Translations under genes and position numbers: made by a program
Notes under the pieces: model-generated
Told to the model about the DNA's origin: nothing
Database searches by the model: none
The model's input: the letters and a program-made list of their open reading frames with translations, nothing else
In this document: positions 1-8,837 of the stretch, in pieces
Position numbering within the stretch: position 1 is the stretch's first letter
Layout of the letters: each line of letters begins with the position of its first letter
Assembly: GCF_008039615.1 (NCBI RefSeq)
Contig: NZ_VDUZ01000001.1
Coordinates: forward strand, 1-64,000
From: Vineibacter terrae
GTDB taxonomy: Bacteria; Pseudomonadota; Alphaproteobacteria; Reyranellales; Reyranellaceae
Reading direction: 5' to 3'
DNA: 64,000 nt

Positions 1-58
1 TTCGACAGGCTCAGGAGATCCCTCTCCTGAGCCTGTCGAAGGGGCGCTCGGGATGACA
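1..58. repeat. Partial copy of dispersed palindromic repeat, TTCGACAGGC variant
   Basis: Perfect 18-bp inverted arms lie at 1-18 and 23-40, followed by the right end of the common repeat (CGCTCGGGATGAC). The left part is cut off by the window edge. The same TTCGACAGGC-type insert occurs inside the copies at 5302-5404 and 41692-41793. Confidence 0.85.
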
Positions 59-87
59 GTTGCCACAAGGAAGGGATGCGCCCTCCC

Positions 88-705
88 CTACGGCACGGAC
101 ATCCCCTTCTTCACGGCCGGGCGCTGGCCCATCTGGTCGTACCAGCGCCGCACGTTGGGGAACTCGGCCAGGTCGATCTTGTGCCATTCATGCCGCGCCG
201 CCCAGGGATAGGTGGCGATGTCGGCGATGCTGTACTCGGCGCCGCCGCACCACTCGACCGCGCCCAGACGCTTGTCGAGCACGCCGTAGAGCCGCCGCGT
301 CTCGTCGCTGAAGCGCTTGATCGCATACGGCACCTGCTCTGATGCGAAGCGCACGAAATGATGCGTCTGCCCCAGCATCGGGCCGAACCCGCCCATCTGC
401 CACATCAGCCACTGGATGGCATCGAAGCGCCTGGCACGATCGGCCGGCAGGAAGCGGTTGGCCTTGTCGGCGAGGTACAGCAGGATCGCGCCCGACTCAA
501 AGCAGGCATAGGGCTGGCCGCCCGGGCCATCGGTGTCGACGATGCCGGGGATCTTGTTGTTCGGGCTCACCTTGAGGAAGTCGGGCGTGTACTGCTGGTT
601 CTTGGTGATGTCGACCTTGTGCACGCTGTAGGGCAGTCCGCACTCCTCCAGCATGATGCTGATCTTGCGCCCGTTCGGTGTCGCCCAGGTATAAAGCTCG
701 ATCAT
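88..705 (-). CDS. Glutathione S-transferase (nu-class / YfcG-like)
   Basis: 205 aa, a normal GST length. The N-terminal thioredoxin-like half begins MIELYTWATPNGRK, the T-x-N-G arrangement of YfcG/nu-class enzymes. It has the cis-proline segment (PNNKIPGIVD) near residue 50 and the glutathione gamma-glutamyl site ESGA near residue 72. The helical C-terminal half contains GGAEYSIADIATYPW, the usual GST N-capping box. The start at 705 was chosen because homology begins there; the frame is open upstream but runs into a palindromic repeat. Likely a cytosolic glutathione-dependent thiol or disulfide enzyme; substrate unknown. A paralogue lies at 13191-13907. Confidence 0.9.
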   Translation of the reverse strand: MIELYTWATPNGRKISIMLEECGLPYSVHKVDITKNQQYTPDFLKVSPNNKIPGIVDTDGPGGQPYACFESGAILLYLADKANRFLPADRARRFDAIQWLMWQMGGFGPMLGQTHHFVRFASEQVPYAIKRFSDETRRLYGVLDKRLGAVEWCGGAEYSIADIATYPWAARHEWHKIDLAEFPNVRRWYDQMGQRPAVKKGMSVP

Positions 706-784
706 CCTTCCCCCGTTGGCCATCGTCCTGTGGATGAAGCCGACACTAGGCCATCCTCCAGGCGCGCGCCACCCGCCAGCTTTC

Positions 785-935
785 TCACCTCTCCCGCATG
801 CGGAAGAGGTCGACGGGCGCGCAAGCGGCCGTCGGGTGAGGGCCTCACACACGGCACCTCGTCCTTGGCCCCTCACCTTCCCATTGCGCTTCGCGCAATG
901 GGCCCCTTCCTCTCCCGCACGACGGGAGAGGAGAT
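785..935. repeat. Dispersed inverted repeat, CTCTCCCGC family
   Basis: Starts CACCTCTCCCGC and ends GGGAGAGGAGAT. An internal hairpin is built on CCCATTGCGC / GCGCAATGGG. Two further copies lie in tandem at 56478-56617 and 56650-56794. It fills the gap between the GST and the cytochrome c peroxidase gene. Confidence 0.85.
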
Positions 936-943
936 CGAGGTGC

Positions 944-2125
944 TCAAGGACACGTGTCGGCCACGCGGCGCCGGAACGGCGGCGTGGTGTCGGACAGCGT
1001 GCTCAGGAAGGCGATCAGGTCGTCGGTCTCGCCGGCATCCAGCCGCAGCGGCTTGAGGATGCGCTCGCCGTCGGCATGCAGGCGGTCCTCGTTCAGCTCG
1101 GAATAGTGCCGCACCACGTCGCGCAGGTCGGCCAGCGCGCCGTTGTGCATGTAGGGCGCGGTGCGCGCCACGTTGCGCAGCGACGGCACCTTGAACTCGC
1201 CGAAATTGCGGTGCTGCAGCTCGACATGGCGCGTGCGCAGGCGCGTCGCGCCGCCGGGATCGTCGTTGTAGGGCCCCAGCAGGTTGAAGGCGCTGCCCCG
1301 CACCTGGCGGATGCCCTCATGGCGGCCGGAATCGACACCGCCGCGCGCCAGGAAGAACGGCACGCCGATATCGGCGAACTCGCCGTTGGTGAACAGCGGC
1401 CCGACATGGCATGTCGAGCAGCTGCCCTTGCCGATGAAGATCCGCAGGCCGCGCAGCGCATCCTGCGGGTAGCGCGCCATGGCGGCGGCATCGCCGCGCG
1501 CCAGCGCGTCGCGGAAATCGTCGAACGGCGTGCGGCCGCTGACCAGCGTCTCCTGGAACGCGGCCAGGGCCTTGCCGGTGGCGATCAGCAAGCCGGTGTC
1601 GTCCATGGACGATGGCGCCTGGCCGAACACCTGCCTGTAGCGGCAGGCGAGATCCGCGTCGCCCCGTACCCGCGCCGCGACCTGGGCCGCGGAGCCGCCC
1701 ATCTCGCGCGGCTCCAGCAGCGGCCGCAGGCTCTGCGACCACAGCGAATCGTGCCCCCCGCCCCAGCCGAACCAGCGTTGCAGGCCGACATTCCACAAGG
1801 CCGGCGTGTTGCGATCGAGCGTCGCCTTGCCGACGCCGCGCGCGAAGCCGTCGCTCCAGTCGCGCGCCGGATCGTGGCACCAGTCGCAGGCCATCGCGCC
1901 GTCGCCCGAGAGCCGGCGGTCGAAGAACAGGCGCTCGCCCAGGGCGATCGCCGCTGGCTGGCCGGAGACGCGGTTGCTGGGATCATGCGGCGGCGCCGGC
2001 GGCCATGGCCCGTGCGCCAGGACGCGCCGCGTCTCGGCCTCGCCGAGCATGGGCGCCTGCGCGACGGCCGGTGCCGCCAGCAGGATGCCGGCCGCCGCGG
2101 CCAGAGTGGCGAGCAGCGCCCGCAT
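944..2125 (-). CDS. Di-haem cytochrome c peroxidase / MauG-family protein, periplasmic
   Basis: 393 aa. A Sec signal peptide covers residues 1-23 (MRALLATLAAAAG...AVAQA). Two haem c sites are visible: CDWCH at 80-84 and CSTCH at 236-240, the spacing expected for the two-domain CcpA/MauG fold. The conserved PSLRNVARTAPYMHNG segment follows in the C-terminal domain. Family members reduce periplasmic H2O2 or oxidise a partner protein; which applies here cannot be told. The start at 2125 overlaps the stop of the YtkA-like gene by one base, so the two are probably translationally coupled. It is the last gene of a three-gene operon with the amidohydrolase. Confidence 0.92.
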   Translation of the reverse strand: MRALLATLAAAAGILLAAPAVAQAPMLGEAETRRVLAHGPWPPAPPHDPSNRVSGQPAAIALGERLFFDRRLSGDGAMACDWCHDPARDWSDGFARGVGKATLDRNTPALWNVGLQRWFGWGGGHDSLWSQSLRPLLEPREMGGSAAQVAARVRGDADLACRYRQVFGQAPSSMDDTGLLIATGKALAAFQETLVSGRTPFDDFRDALARGDAAAMARYPQDALRGLRIFIGKGSCSTCHVGPLFTNGEFADIGVPFFLARGGVDSGRHEGIRQVRGSAFNLLGPYNDDPGGATRLRTRHVELQHRNFGEFKVPSLRNVARTAPYMHNGALADLRDVVRHYSELNEDRLHADGERILKPLRLDAGETDDLIAFLSTLSDTTPPFRRRVADTCP

Positions 2126-2565
2126 CACTCGATCTGCAGGTCGTCGGCCAGGCGCTCGACCCGCGCGCCGGCACGCAGCTCGACGGTCAGGCGCCAATGG
2201 CCGGGCATGTGGAACAGCAGGCCTTCAACGCGATAGCGGCCGTCGCCATGCGCGCTGACGCTGGGGCGGTAGTTCATGCCGTGGCGATGCGCCGGCATCT
2301 CGGCATCGACGGCGAGCGTGTCCACGTCTGCCGCGCCGGCGGCGGCGCACACCGCCAGCTCGATCGCAAAGGGCGCCCCGACGGCAACATCACGCGGCTC
2401 GGTGCGATAGGCCACGGCATAAGCCGGGGCGCGCAGCACGCGCACGGCCTCCCCGGCCAGCGACGGCTGGCATGCCTGCGCGGCGGCTGCGGCCGCGAGA
2501 ACGGTAAGCACCCCGGCGCCGACGACGGGCAAGCCCATGGGCCGGCCGGCACCCGCAAGCGTCAT
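2125..2565 (-). CDS. YtkA-like secreted protein
   Basis: 146 aa. The N terminus is hydrophobic (LPVVGAGVLTVLAAAAAAQA), a signal peptide or anchor. The rest resembles the YtkA-like domain, with the block MPAHRHGMNYRP near residue 95 and a beta-rich ending (FHMPGHWRLTVEL). His and Met residues cluster around 95-105, which could bind a metal, but this is inference. The start ATG overlaps the amidohydrolase stop (ATGA), and the stop overlaps the cytochrome c peroxidase start. This is consistent with a periplasmic accessory for the di-haem enzyme. Confidence 0.75.
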   Translation of the reverse strand: MTLAGAGRPMGLPVVGAGVLTVLAAAAAAQACQPSLAGEAVRVLRAPAYAVAYRTEPRDVAVGAPFAIELAVCAAAGAADVDTLAVDAEMPAHRHGMNYRPSVSAHGDGRYRVEGLLFHMPGHWRLTVELRAGARVERLADDLQIE

Positions 2566-3389
2566 CGCCCGTCCATCATGCGGCCGAGCAGCGCCTCGCC
2601 GTTGCGCCAGGCGATGCGCTCGGCAAGGTCCTTGGGCAGGTCGGCCAGCCAGGCGCGCGAGAAGTTGGCGTGCTCGCCGATATAGTGCCAGCGTTCCGGC
2701 GTGAAGGTGTCCGTGCCGACCATGAAGCGGTCGGGAAACGCCTCGAACACCGCACGCCAGGCAGCATCGACCTTGCCGCCGGTGGCGTGGTCGCTGCGAA
2801 ACGCCAGGTCGCACCACAGATGGCGGTGCCTGGCCAGCATCTCGCGCACGGCCTCGGGCCGCGCGAAGCCGGCATGGGCCCACAGGATCCGGGCCTGCGG
2901 ATCCTGGAGGAACAGCCGGTCGACCGCATCGGCATCCGAATGCGCGTGCAGGAACAGCCGGTGCTGGCGGGCCAGCTCCACCAGACGCCGCACCACCGGC
3001 AGGTCGGCATCGGCGCCGTAGACATGGAACTCGCCGATCGCGGCGTAGCGATATTTCTTCAGGCGCTCCTCGACATAGGCGAGCACCGTCTCATCGCGCA
3101 TCCAGGTGCCGATCTCACCGCGCGTGCGGTAGGGCCGCAGCTCGGGCACAATGAGGTCGGGCGCGGCCGCGAGCAGGCGCTGGGTGCCGTCGTCGTTGGA
3201 GCTCGACACCATGGCGCGCTTCAGCCCGGCCTGGCGCAGGATCGCGATCGCCTCCTGCGGCGGCACGCTTTCCCAGGCATCGTGGCTGTAGTGCAGGTGC
3301 GCATCGAAGATCGGCAGGATATCGGCGGCGCCGGCGGGGGGCGCCGCCAGCACCGACAGCGCAAGCCCCATGGCGGCAAGGAGTCGCAT
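2562..3389 (-). CDS. Secreted amidohydrolase-fold protein
   Basis: 275 aa. A signal peptide (MRLLAAMGLALSVLAA...GAA) is followed at once by FDAHLHYS, the HxH metal motif that opens amidohydrolase barrels. Later conserved-looking points are GEFHVYG, LHAHSDAD, WAHAGF and MVGTDTF, fitting the remaining His and the final Asp ligand. Probably a periplasmic metal-dependent hydrolase; substrate unknown. First gene of the operon with the YtkA-like protein and cytochrome c peroxidase (4-nt overlap). The start at 3389 was chosen for the signal peptide; an upstream in-frame ATG at 3437 would add 16 unlikely residues. Confidence 0.8.
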   Translation of the reverse strand: MRLLAAMGLALSVLAAPPAGAADILPIFDAHLHYSHDAWESVPPQEAIAILRQAGLKRAMVSSSNDDGTQRLLAAAPDLIVPELRPYRTRGEIGTWMRDETVLAYVEERLKKYRYAAIGEFHVYGADADLPVVRRLVELARQHRLFLHAHSDADAVDRLFLQDPQARILWAHAGFARPEAVREMLARHRHLWCDLAFRSDHATGGKVDAAWRAVFEAFPDRFMVGTDTFTPERWHYIGEHANFSRAWLADLPKDLAERIAWRNGEALLGRMMDGR

Positions 3390-3491
3390 CGTGAGCCCCC
3401 ATTCGATCGACGCGGCATGGTCGGCGCACAGTAGCATGGAACCCGGTCATACCATGTCGTTCACGATACGAGAGCAGCAGAGGAGCCGACC

Positions 3492-3878
3492 ATGGACCGC
3501 CAGACCGCCGAGCTGAACGCCAAGGCGCAGATGACATCCGGGCCGCTGATCGCTGCCGACAAGGTCGAGGGCACCCATGTCTACAACCCGGCCGGCGAGA
3601 AGCTCGGCTTCGTCGACCATGTGATGCTCGACAAGGTCTCCGGCCGTGCGGTGTACGCCATCATGGCGTTCGGCGGCTTCCTCGGCATCGGTGAGAAGTT
3701 CCACCCGCTGCCCTGGAGCGAGCTCAAGTACGACGACAGCAAGGGCGGCTACATCGTGAACCTCGACAAGCGCCGGCTGCAGGACGCACCGGCTCATGCC
3801 GGCACCGACTTCGAGTGGACGGAGGAATATGGCCGCAGCGTTGACAAGTACTACGGCGCGCGCTCGTACTGGGATTGA
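3492..3878 (+). CDS. PRC-barrel domain protein
   Basis: 128 aa, single domain. The PRC-barrel runs from about residue 20 (LIAADKVEGTHVYNPAGEKLG) to about 95, with the typical DHVMLDKVSGRAVYAIM and HPLPWSELKYD strands. The C-terminal tail is acidic and aromatic. A good ribosome binding site (GAGGAGCC) lies just upstream of the ATG. Such stand-alone PRC-barrel proteins are common in soil alphaproteobacteria and often appear in stress regulons, but no specific role can be assigned. Confidence 0.88.
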   Translation: MDRQTAELNAKAQMTSGPLIAADKVEGTHVYNPAGEKLGFVDHVMLDKVSGRAVYAIMAFGGFLGIGEKFHPLPWSELKYDDSKGGYIVNLDKRRLQDAPAHAGTDFEWTEEYGRSVDKYYGARSYWD

Positions 3879-3930
3879 AGCTTCCAGCCGTCGGCATGCG
3901 ATCGCCGCCGGCACCTGTTCCCAGGGCAAT

Positions 3931-4083
3931 CCAGTGCTGGGAATCGCAGGTTGCTGATACATCCGTCATCCCGAGCGCAGCGAGGGATCTCCCGCGTGGG
4001 ACGCACAGTGCGCCATTCGCGGGAGATCCCGCTGCGCTCGGGATGACGGTCGCGATCCACCTTCCACCGATTCCCAGCACTAG
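3931..4083. repeat. Composite palindromic repeat with outer GAATCG arms
   Basis: The inner core (3965-4047) runs GTCATCCCGAGCG to CGCTCGGGATGAC and includes the GGATCTCCCGCG / CGCGGGAGATCC stem. An outer layer pairs AGTGCTGGGAATCG (left) with CGATTCCCAGCACT (right). The same outer layer is recognisable around 43590-43720 and 34056-34135. Confidence 0.9.
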
Positions 4084-4469
4084 CAATCCGGGTTGTCGAG
4101 CACCTGCCGCAGCGCCGCCAGCAGCAATTGCGGCGGGTATGGCTTGTCGAGAAACGGCCGGCCGGCGTGATGGGCGGGAAGGATGCTGCGGTTGTGGCCG
4201 GACACGATCACGAACGGCACCCCCGCTGCGTCCAGCGCATCGGCCACAGGAAAGGATTTCTCACCCTGTAGGTTGAGGTCGAGGATGGCCGCGTGCGGCT
4301 GCCACGCGCGTACCTTGTCCACGGCTTCGTCAACCGAAGCCGCAACGGCCAGATGCCGGCACCCTACGTCCCGCAGAACATCTTCATGGAGTATCGCCAT
4401 AAGGATCTCGTCCTCGACGATCAGAACGCGGCATTCCTCCAGGTTGGGCATCGATGGCTCGGCTTCCAT
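4080..4469 (-). CDS. Single-domain response regulator (receiver domain only)
   Basis: About 129 aa covering one receiver domain: VLIVEDE acidic pocket, the phospho-acceptor Asp in HAAILDLNL, a Ser in the switch position (VIVSGH), and the Lys in FLDKPY near the end. No output domain follows. The start is uncertain: in-frame ATGs at 4496, 4469 and 4451 are all possible, and an AAAGAGGA stretch lies just before 4469. The architecture matches the receiver proteins that pair with HWE/HisKA_2 kinases, like the second receiver at 11184-11597. No kinase is adjacent. Its last codons lie at the edge of a composite repeat. Confidence 0.85.
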   Translation of the reverse strand: MEAEPSMPNLEECRVLIVEDEILMAILHEDVLRDVGCRHLAVAASVDEAVDKVRAWQPHAAILDLNLQGEKSFPVADALDAAGVPFVIVSGHNRSILPAHHAGRPFLDKPYPPQLLLAALRQVLDNPDC

Positions 4470-4737
4470 TCCTCTTTCGGGGCTTGATGATGCCATAGCA
4501 AGGGCATGGATGTCGGCTGTTCCCGACGGCTGACAATCGCGGATACCGCGCGCGGCGCCGGTAGCCCCTCGACGGCAACGCCTTGCCTGCCCCGGGGTTC
4601 CCCGGGCGGCCGATACCATGTTGCCGGGTCGGCAGGAAAGCGCATAGGGGCGCAACCAATCCGCAGGGGCGACGTTTGCGAGCATAGGCTGCAAATGGCG
4701 TCAGGTGCCATGGCCAACCGGATTGACGGATGACGCG

Positions 4738-5154
4738 ATGGTTCCCGTGTCTGAGGGTCTGTTCCTCAAGCTGCCGGCAGGCCCCGCTTGCGAGCGGTGC
4801 GGCGGCCGCACCTATGTCGCCGCTATCGAGCCGCATCCCCGGAAACAGCGGCGGACGCGCCATACGTTCGAATGCCCGCAGTGCTATCACCTCACGAAAG
4901 TGGTGGTCACCGTCCGCGGACAGCCTCTCGACGAGCTGGCCAGGATGAACCAGTTTGTGGCCAACGCCTCGTTTCGCATCGAGCGCCAGACCACGCTGAT
5001 CCGCCGCTTGCGGCATCTGGGCCGCGACGTGACGCGGGCGGAAGCCCTGCTCGAGGTTCTGCAGGAATCCCGTGATGCCTTGGTACGATACCGCGACCAC
5101 GTCGCGAGCTCGCTCTGCGAGCGCCCGGGCCTCGATGAAGCTGGCGCCATATAG
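4738..5154 (+). CDS. Small zinc-ribbon-like protein
   Basis: 138 aa from 4738; an in-frame ATG at 4705 would add 11 residues. Four cysteines are arranged CERC near residue 18 and CPQC near residue 48, about 30 residues apart, a zinc-ribbon or rubredoxin-like knuckle. The C-terminal half is charged and helical (RRLRHLGRDVTRAEALLEVL), possibly coiled coil. I do not recognise a named family. Conserved-hypothetical quality: codon use matches the neighbours and the gene is flanked by repeats. Confidence 0.6.
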   Translation: MVPVSEGLFLKLPAGPACERCGGRTYVAAIEPHPRKQRRTRHTFECPQCYHLTKVVVTVRGQPLDELARMNQFVANASFRIERQTTLIRRLRHLGRDVTRAEALLEVLQESRDALVRYRDHVASSLCERPGLDEAGAI

Positions 5155-5518
5155 ACGGAACACCGGCCGCTCGCTTGGGCCACGATACGTTCAGGCCAGG
5201 ACGAGGACAGCGATCAACAGCATCACGATCAACGGACCGCCCAGCATTCCGGCGTAGTCCGCCACCCCCAGGTCGGCAGGGCATTCGCATATGACCTCGC
5301 TGTCATCCCGAGCGCCCCCTTCGACAGGCTCAGGAGAGGGATCTCCTGCGGCAAGGCGCACGGTGCGCCATTCGCGGGAGATCCCTCGCTACGCTCGGGA
5401 TGACGGTAGGGGCATATGCGAATGCCCTGCCCAGGTCGGGGACGCCGGATCATCGCCAGACCTCCCCCCTGCCGAACGGTCCTCCGGCAGATTCTCGTGC
5501 GTCATGCGCATCCCCGTT
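5155..5518. other. Gene-poor gap with nested repeat and a possible 24-codon membrane ORF
   Basis: Mostly repeat (5276-5430). On the minus strand 5265-5191 encodes a 24-residue peptide from a GTG start, with one long hydrophobic stretch (MLGGPLIVMLLIAVLVLA). It could be a tiny membrane protein, but a good ribosome binding site is not evident, so it is not called as a gene. Confidence 0.4.
5276..5430. repeat. Two-shell nested palindromic repeat
   Basis: The outer shell is a perfect 18-bp inverted pair, GCAGGGCATTCGCATATG at 5276-5293 and its complement at 5413-5430. The inner shell is the common GTCATCCCGAGCG / CGCTCGGGATGAC element at 5302-5404. The left inner arm carries an insert with TTCGACAGGCTCAGGAGA, absent from the right arm. 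Confidence 0.92.
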
Positions 5519-5836
5519 TCAGTGGCGCGCTGACACCCGATACGAGGCATAGGCAGCCCGGCGGCGCCCTTCCTTGAGGCGCGCGAACCGCACGAAGCCT
5601 CTGATCGCCCGTTTCGCCGACTCGAGGTCGGCTGCCGACGGCTCGGGCCCACCGTGGCGCAGCGCCTGCCGCAGGTCGAGCAGCCGCTGCCGCTCCTCGC
5701 CATATGCGAACCGATCCGGCGCCCATTCCAGCCAGGCATCGACGGCTGCCTCGGCCTGGGCAATGGATCGGATCTTGTCCGGACCCGCGCCGACGCCCCA
5801 CGGCGTGGGGCGCATGAACTGTCCTCTTTCGGACAT
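5519..5836 (-). CDS. DUF982-like small protein
   Basis: 105 aa. Begins MSERGQFMRPTPWGVGAGP and shares a colinear pattern with the protein at 9861-10145: F-x-RP, W-x-x-G-x-GP, an A-x-A-x-x-AWL helix, ER-x-x-x-L-x-LRQ, and a final SAK-x-AI-x-GFV-x-FAR segment. This pattern resembles DUF982 proteins of Rhizobiales, small cytosolic proteins of unknown function often found near mobile or plasmid DNA. The start at 5836 has an AAGGGAAAG ribosome binding site. Longer in-frame starts exist upstream but lack homology to the paralogue. Confidence 0.75.
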   Translation of the reverse strand: MSERGQFMRPTPWGVGAGPDKIRSIAQAEAAVDAWLEWAPDRFAYGEERQRLLDLRQALRHGGPEPSAADLESAKRAIRGFVRFARLKEGRRRAAYASYRVSARH

Positions 5837-6132
5837 GGCGGCTTTCCCTTCTGTCGCGGCGCATCGGTCGTGCGCCGGCATATGAATGTGCACACGCAGC
5901 GCGGCCGCAGTCACAAAGGCGCGCCCGTGGCGAAAATGAATGATGTGGTAGTTGCAGATCACAGCCGTGCTCAACGAGCGAACGACAAACGATCGTGGCG
6001 TTGCGCGCCGCTAGGCACGTCAACAGGCCGGGACTTTGCACCGGTCAAACGACGGAGACAAGGTCCAGCGGACCGTCCCGCCGCATTTTGTGAAAGCCCC
6101 CCGCCGATCGAGCCGACGGCGGCAGATGCAGC

Positions 6133-7473
6133 CTATGGCACCGTTGCCGGCGCCACCCGCCAGACGGCATTGCCGACGTCGTCGGCGACCAGCAGGGCGC
6201 CGGCGCCGTCGATCACGGCACCGACCGGACGGCCCAGCGCATCGTCCTGGTCGAGGAAGCCCGTCAGGACGTCGACCGGCGGTCCCGACGGCCGCCCGTC
6301 GGCGAACGGCACGAAGATCACCTTGTATCCGCTGCGCGGCTTGCGGTTCCATGAGCCGTGCTGGCCGATGAACGCGCCGCTTCTGTAAGCTGGCGGCAGC
6401 AGGCTGCCGCTGGAGAACGCCAGCCCCAGCGATGCCGTGTGATTGCCCAGCGCGTAGTCGGGCGCGATCGCCTTGGCCACCAGCTCCGAGTTCTGCGGCG
6501 TGACCCGCGCGTCGACGTGCTGGCCCCAATAGCTGAACGGCCAGCCGTAGAAGCCGCCCTCCTTCACCGAGGTCAGGTAGTCGGGGACGAGGTCGCTGCC
6601 CAGCTCGTCGCGCTCGTTCACCACGGTCCACAGCACACCCGTCTGCGGCTGCCAGGCCATGCCATTGGGATTGCGCAGGCCGGACGCGAACACGCGCAAG
6701 CGCCGCGTCGCAAGATCGACCTCCAGGATCGCGGCCCGGCTCACCTCGGCGTCGAGGCCATTCTCGCCCACGTTGCTGTTGGAGCCGACAGTGACGTAAA
6801 GGCGGCTTCCATCCTGGCTGGCGATCAGGTTCTTGGTCCAGTGGTGGTTCCGCGGACCGGCCGGCAGGTCGACGACCTTCTCGCCCGGCGCGTCGATCCC
6901 GGTAGCGCCCGTGGCGTAGGGAAAGCGCAGGATGGCGTCGGTATTGGCGACGTAGAGATCCTGGCCCACCAGCGCCATGCCGAAGGGCGAGTTCAGCCCG
7001 GCGATGAACACCGTCTTCGTCTCGGCAACGCCGTCATGGTCCGCGTCGCGCAGCAGCGAGATGCGGTTGGCGCTCGCGACGCCGGCGCCGGCCCGCTCCT
7101 GCACCATCCGCGATGCCCAGCCGCGGATGCCGCCGCCTTCCTGCGGCCGCTGCGGCGCATTCGTCTCGGCAACCAGGACATCGCCGTTGGGCAGGACATG
7201 GAGCCAGCGCGGATGGTCGAGGCCGGCGGCATAGGCCTTCACCGACAGCCCCGGCGCCGGCATCGGCGCGACGCCGGGCGGCCAGCCTTTGGCGGTGGCG
7301 ATGTGCACTGTCGGGACCAGGGAGGTCGTGGGCTGCGGCAGTGTCGGGTTCGGCCCCACCGACGCCTCGTCCGGCAGCGTCGCCGTGTCGCCGGACAGCA
7401 GGAAAACAGCCGCGGCACCGCCGATCAGCATGACGGCGGCCACGGTCAACAGGATCCTTGCGATCGCTTTCAT
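6133..7473 (-). CDS. PQQ-type soluble sugar (sorbosone/glucose) dehydrogenase, membrane-anchored or secreted
   Basis: 446 aa. The N terminus is a signal anchor ([22 protein letters not shown]). The beta-propeller domain starts near residue 75 with [19 protein letters not shown] and continues through [22 protein letters not shown] and GQHGSWNR, the recognisable blocks of the Gdh-B/YliI/sorbosone dehydrogenase family. It also has the [15 protein letters not shown] strand typical of the L-sorbosone subgroup. Predicted to act in the periplasm; the exact sugar or aldehyde is unknown. The start at 7473 sits before the hydrophobic segment; the upstream extension is not supported. Confidence 0.88.
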   Translation of the reverse strand: MKAIARILLTVAAVMLIGGAAAVFLLSGDTATLPDEASVGPNPTLPQPTTSLVPTVHIATAKGWPPGVAPMPAPGLSVKAYAAGLDHPRWLHVLPNGDVLVAETNAPQRPQEGGGIRGWASRMVQERAGAGVASANRISLLRDADHDGVAETKTVFIAGLNSPFGMALVGQDLYVANTDAILRFPYATGATGIDAPGEKVVDLPAGPRNHHWTKNLIASQDGSRLYVTVGSNSNVGENGLDAEVSRAAILEVDLATRRLRVFASGLRNPNGMAWQPQTGVLWTVVNERDELGSDLVPDYLTSVKEGGFYGWPFSYWGQHVDARVTPQNSELVAKAIAPDYALGNHTASLGLAFSSGSLLPPAYRSGAFIGQHGSWNRKPRSGYKVIFVPFADGRPSGPPVDVLTGFLDQDDALGRPVGAVIDGAGALLVADDVGNAVWRVAPATVP

Positions 7474-7622
7474 CGACGCTCCCGCTCCAGCGCCAGCTTC
7501 ATGCGCCGCGCGATTCAACGGGATCGCAGCGCGCCGGTTCCGATAGGATGGACGATCCGATCGCGCGCGCCCCGATCGCACGCATCATCCCGTGCGACCA
7601 TCCGATGAGCAAGGCAGGGAAC

Positions 7623-8198
7623 ATGGCGGATTACGAGTCCGGTGCCGCAGCGGCAGCACCCCCACCCGGCGTCACCCGCACGGCGCTCTTCCTGGGCTTC
7701 CTCAAGATCGGCCTGCTGGGCTTCGGCGGCGTGGCGCCATGGGCGCGCCACGTGATCGTCGAGGAGCGCCGTTGGCTCAGCGAGAAGGAATACGCCGCCA
7801 TCCTGGGCATCGGCCAGGTGCTGCCAGGCCCCAACACCATGAACGCGGCCGTGATGATCGGCGATCGCTTCCATGGCGCGCCGGGCGCCATGCTGGCGCT
7901 GCTGGCCATGATGGCGATGCCGCTGGTGATCCTGGTCGTTCTGGCGTCGCTCTACGCCTCGTTCGCGACCGTCCCTGACGTGCGGATCGCGGTCGAGGCG
8001 GCGGCGTCGGCCGCCGCCGGCCTGGTGATCGGCACGGCCGTGAAGATGGCGGTGAAGCTCAAGCCGACGCGGCTGGCCCTGCTGGTGGGCCTGCTCGCCT
8101 TCGCCGCCGTCGGGCTGGCGCGGCTGCCGCTGCTGCCGACGGTGATCGTGCTGGCGCTGCTGAGCGTCGCCGGCGCGGTGTGGGAGCGCCGGGCGTGA
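7623..8198 (+). CDS. chrA: Chromate transporter, first half (short-chain CHR)
   Basis: 191 aa, half the size of classical ChrA. Hydrophobic helices dominate. The diagnostic block FLKIGLLGFGGVAPWARH near residue 25-42 and the GQVLPGPNTMNAAVMIG block are CHR family signatures. A ribosome binding site (GGCAGGGA) precedes the ATG at 7623; an upstream ATG at 7605 is possible. The stop overlaps the GTG start of the second half, so the two subunits are probably made together as a heterodimer exporting chromate or a related anion. No ChrB regulator is seen nearby. Confidence 0.88.
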   Translation: MADYESGAAAAAPPPGVTRTALFLGFLKIGLLGFGGVAPWARHVIVEERRWLSEKEYAAILGIGQVLPGPNTMNAAVMIGDRFHGAPGAMLALLAMMAMPLVILVVLASLYASFATVPDVRIAVEAAASAAAGLVIGTAVKMAVKLKPTRLALLVGLLAFAAVGLARLPLLPTVIVLALLSVAGAVWERRA

Positions 8199-8737
8199 AG
8201 GACGACCTGCTGCTGCAGATGGCCGTGGCCTTCGCCACGCTGTCGCTGGTGTCGATCGGCGGTGCCAATGCCGTGGTGCCGGAGCTGCACCGCCAGGTCG
8301 TCGACCAGCTCGGCTGGATGGACGGCGCGACCTTCACCCAGCTGTTCGCGATCGCCCAGGTCGCGCCGGGTCCGAACGTGCTGGTGGTCAGCCTGATCGG
8401 CTGGCACATGGCCGGGCCGGCCGGCCTCGCCGTGGCCACCACCGCCATCATGCTGCCCTCCTCGGTGCTCGCCTTCGCCGCCGGCCGGCTGGTGGCGCGC
8501 TGGTCGCACACGCGCTGGATCGAGATCGCCAAGGCAGGCCTCGTGCCGGTGGCCGTCGGGCTGATCCTCGCCAGCGGTGTCGTGATGGCGCAGGCCGCGG
8601 ACCACGACGCGCTTGGTGTCATGATCACCGTCGCCGCGGCCGGCTTCATCGTCCTGAGCGACCGCAATCCCCTCTGGGCCCTGGCGACGGCGACAGCCGT
8701 CGGCGTCGCCTGCTTCAGGCTGGGCCTGTCCGCCTGA
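8195..8737 (+). CDS. chrA: Chromate transporter, second half (short-chain CHR)
   Basis: 180 aa from the GTG at 8195, which overlaps the previous stop in GTGA. It repeats the CHR pattern in the opposite-topology half: LVSIGGANAVVPELHRQVV near residue 20 and AQVAPGPNVLVVSLIG near residue 53. Multiple hydrophobic segments run to the C terminus. An alternative GTG at 8180 would lengthen the overlap. The paired short genes in one operon match the known two-gene form of this transporter. A strong terminator hairpin follows about 100 bp downstream. Confidence 0.85.
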   Translation: MKDDLLLQMAVAFATLSLVSIGGANAVVPELHRQVVDQLGWMDGATFTQLFAIAQVAPGPNVLVVSLIGWHMAGPAGLAVATTAIMLPSSVLAFAAGRLVARWSHTRWIEIAKAGLVPVAVGLILASGVVMAQAADHDALGVMITVAAAGFIVLSDRNPLWALATATAVGVACFRLGLSA

Positions 8738-8837
8738 CCACCGCGCGACGCAACCCTGGACCGGCATGGGCGTAGTCCTGGTGGAGGGCGTTTCTCCCCC
8801 CGGGGCCACCCCCCGCGCCCTCCGACCCGCAAGCCCT

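Noticed and set aside
716-2236. Long plus-strand open frame of about 506 codons
   Set aside because: Antisense to the cytochrome c peroxidase operon, Arg/Gln-rich composition, no ribosome binding site; shadow frame of GC-rich coding DNA.
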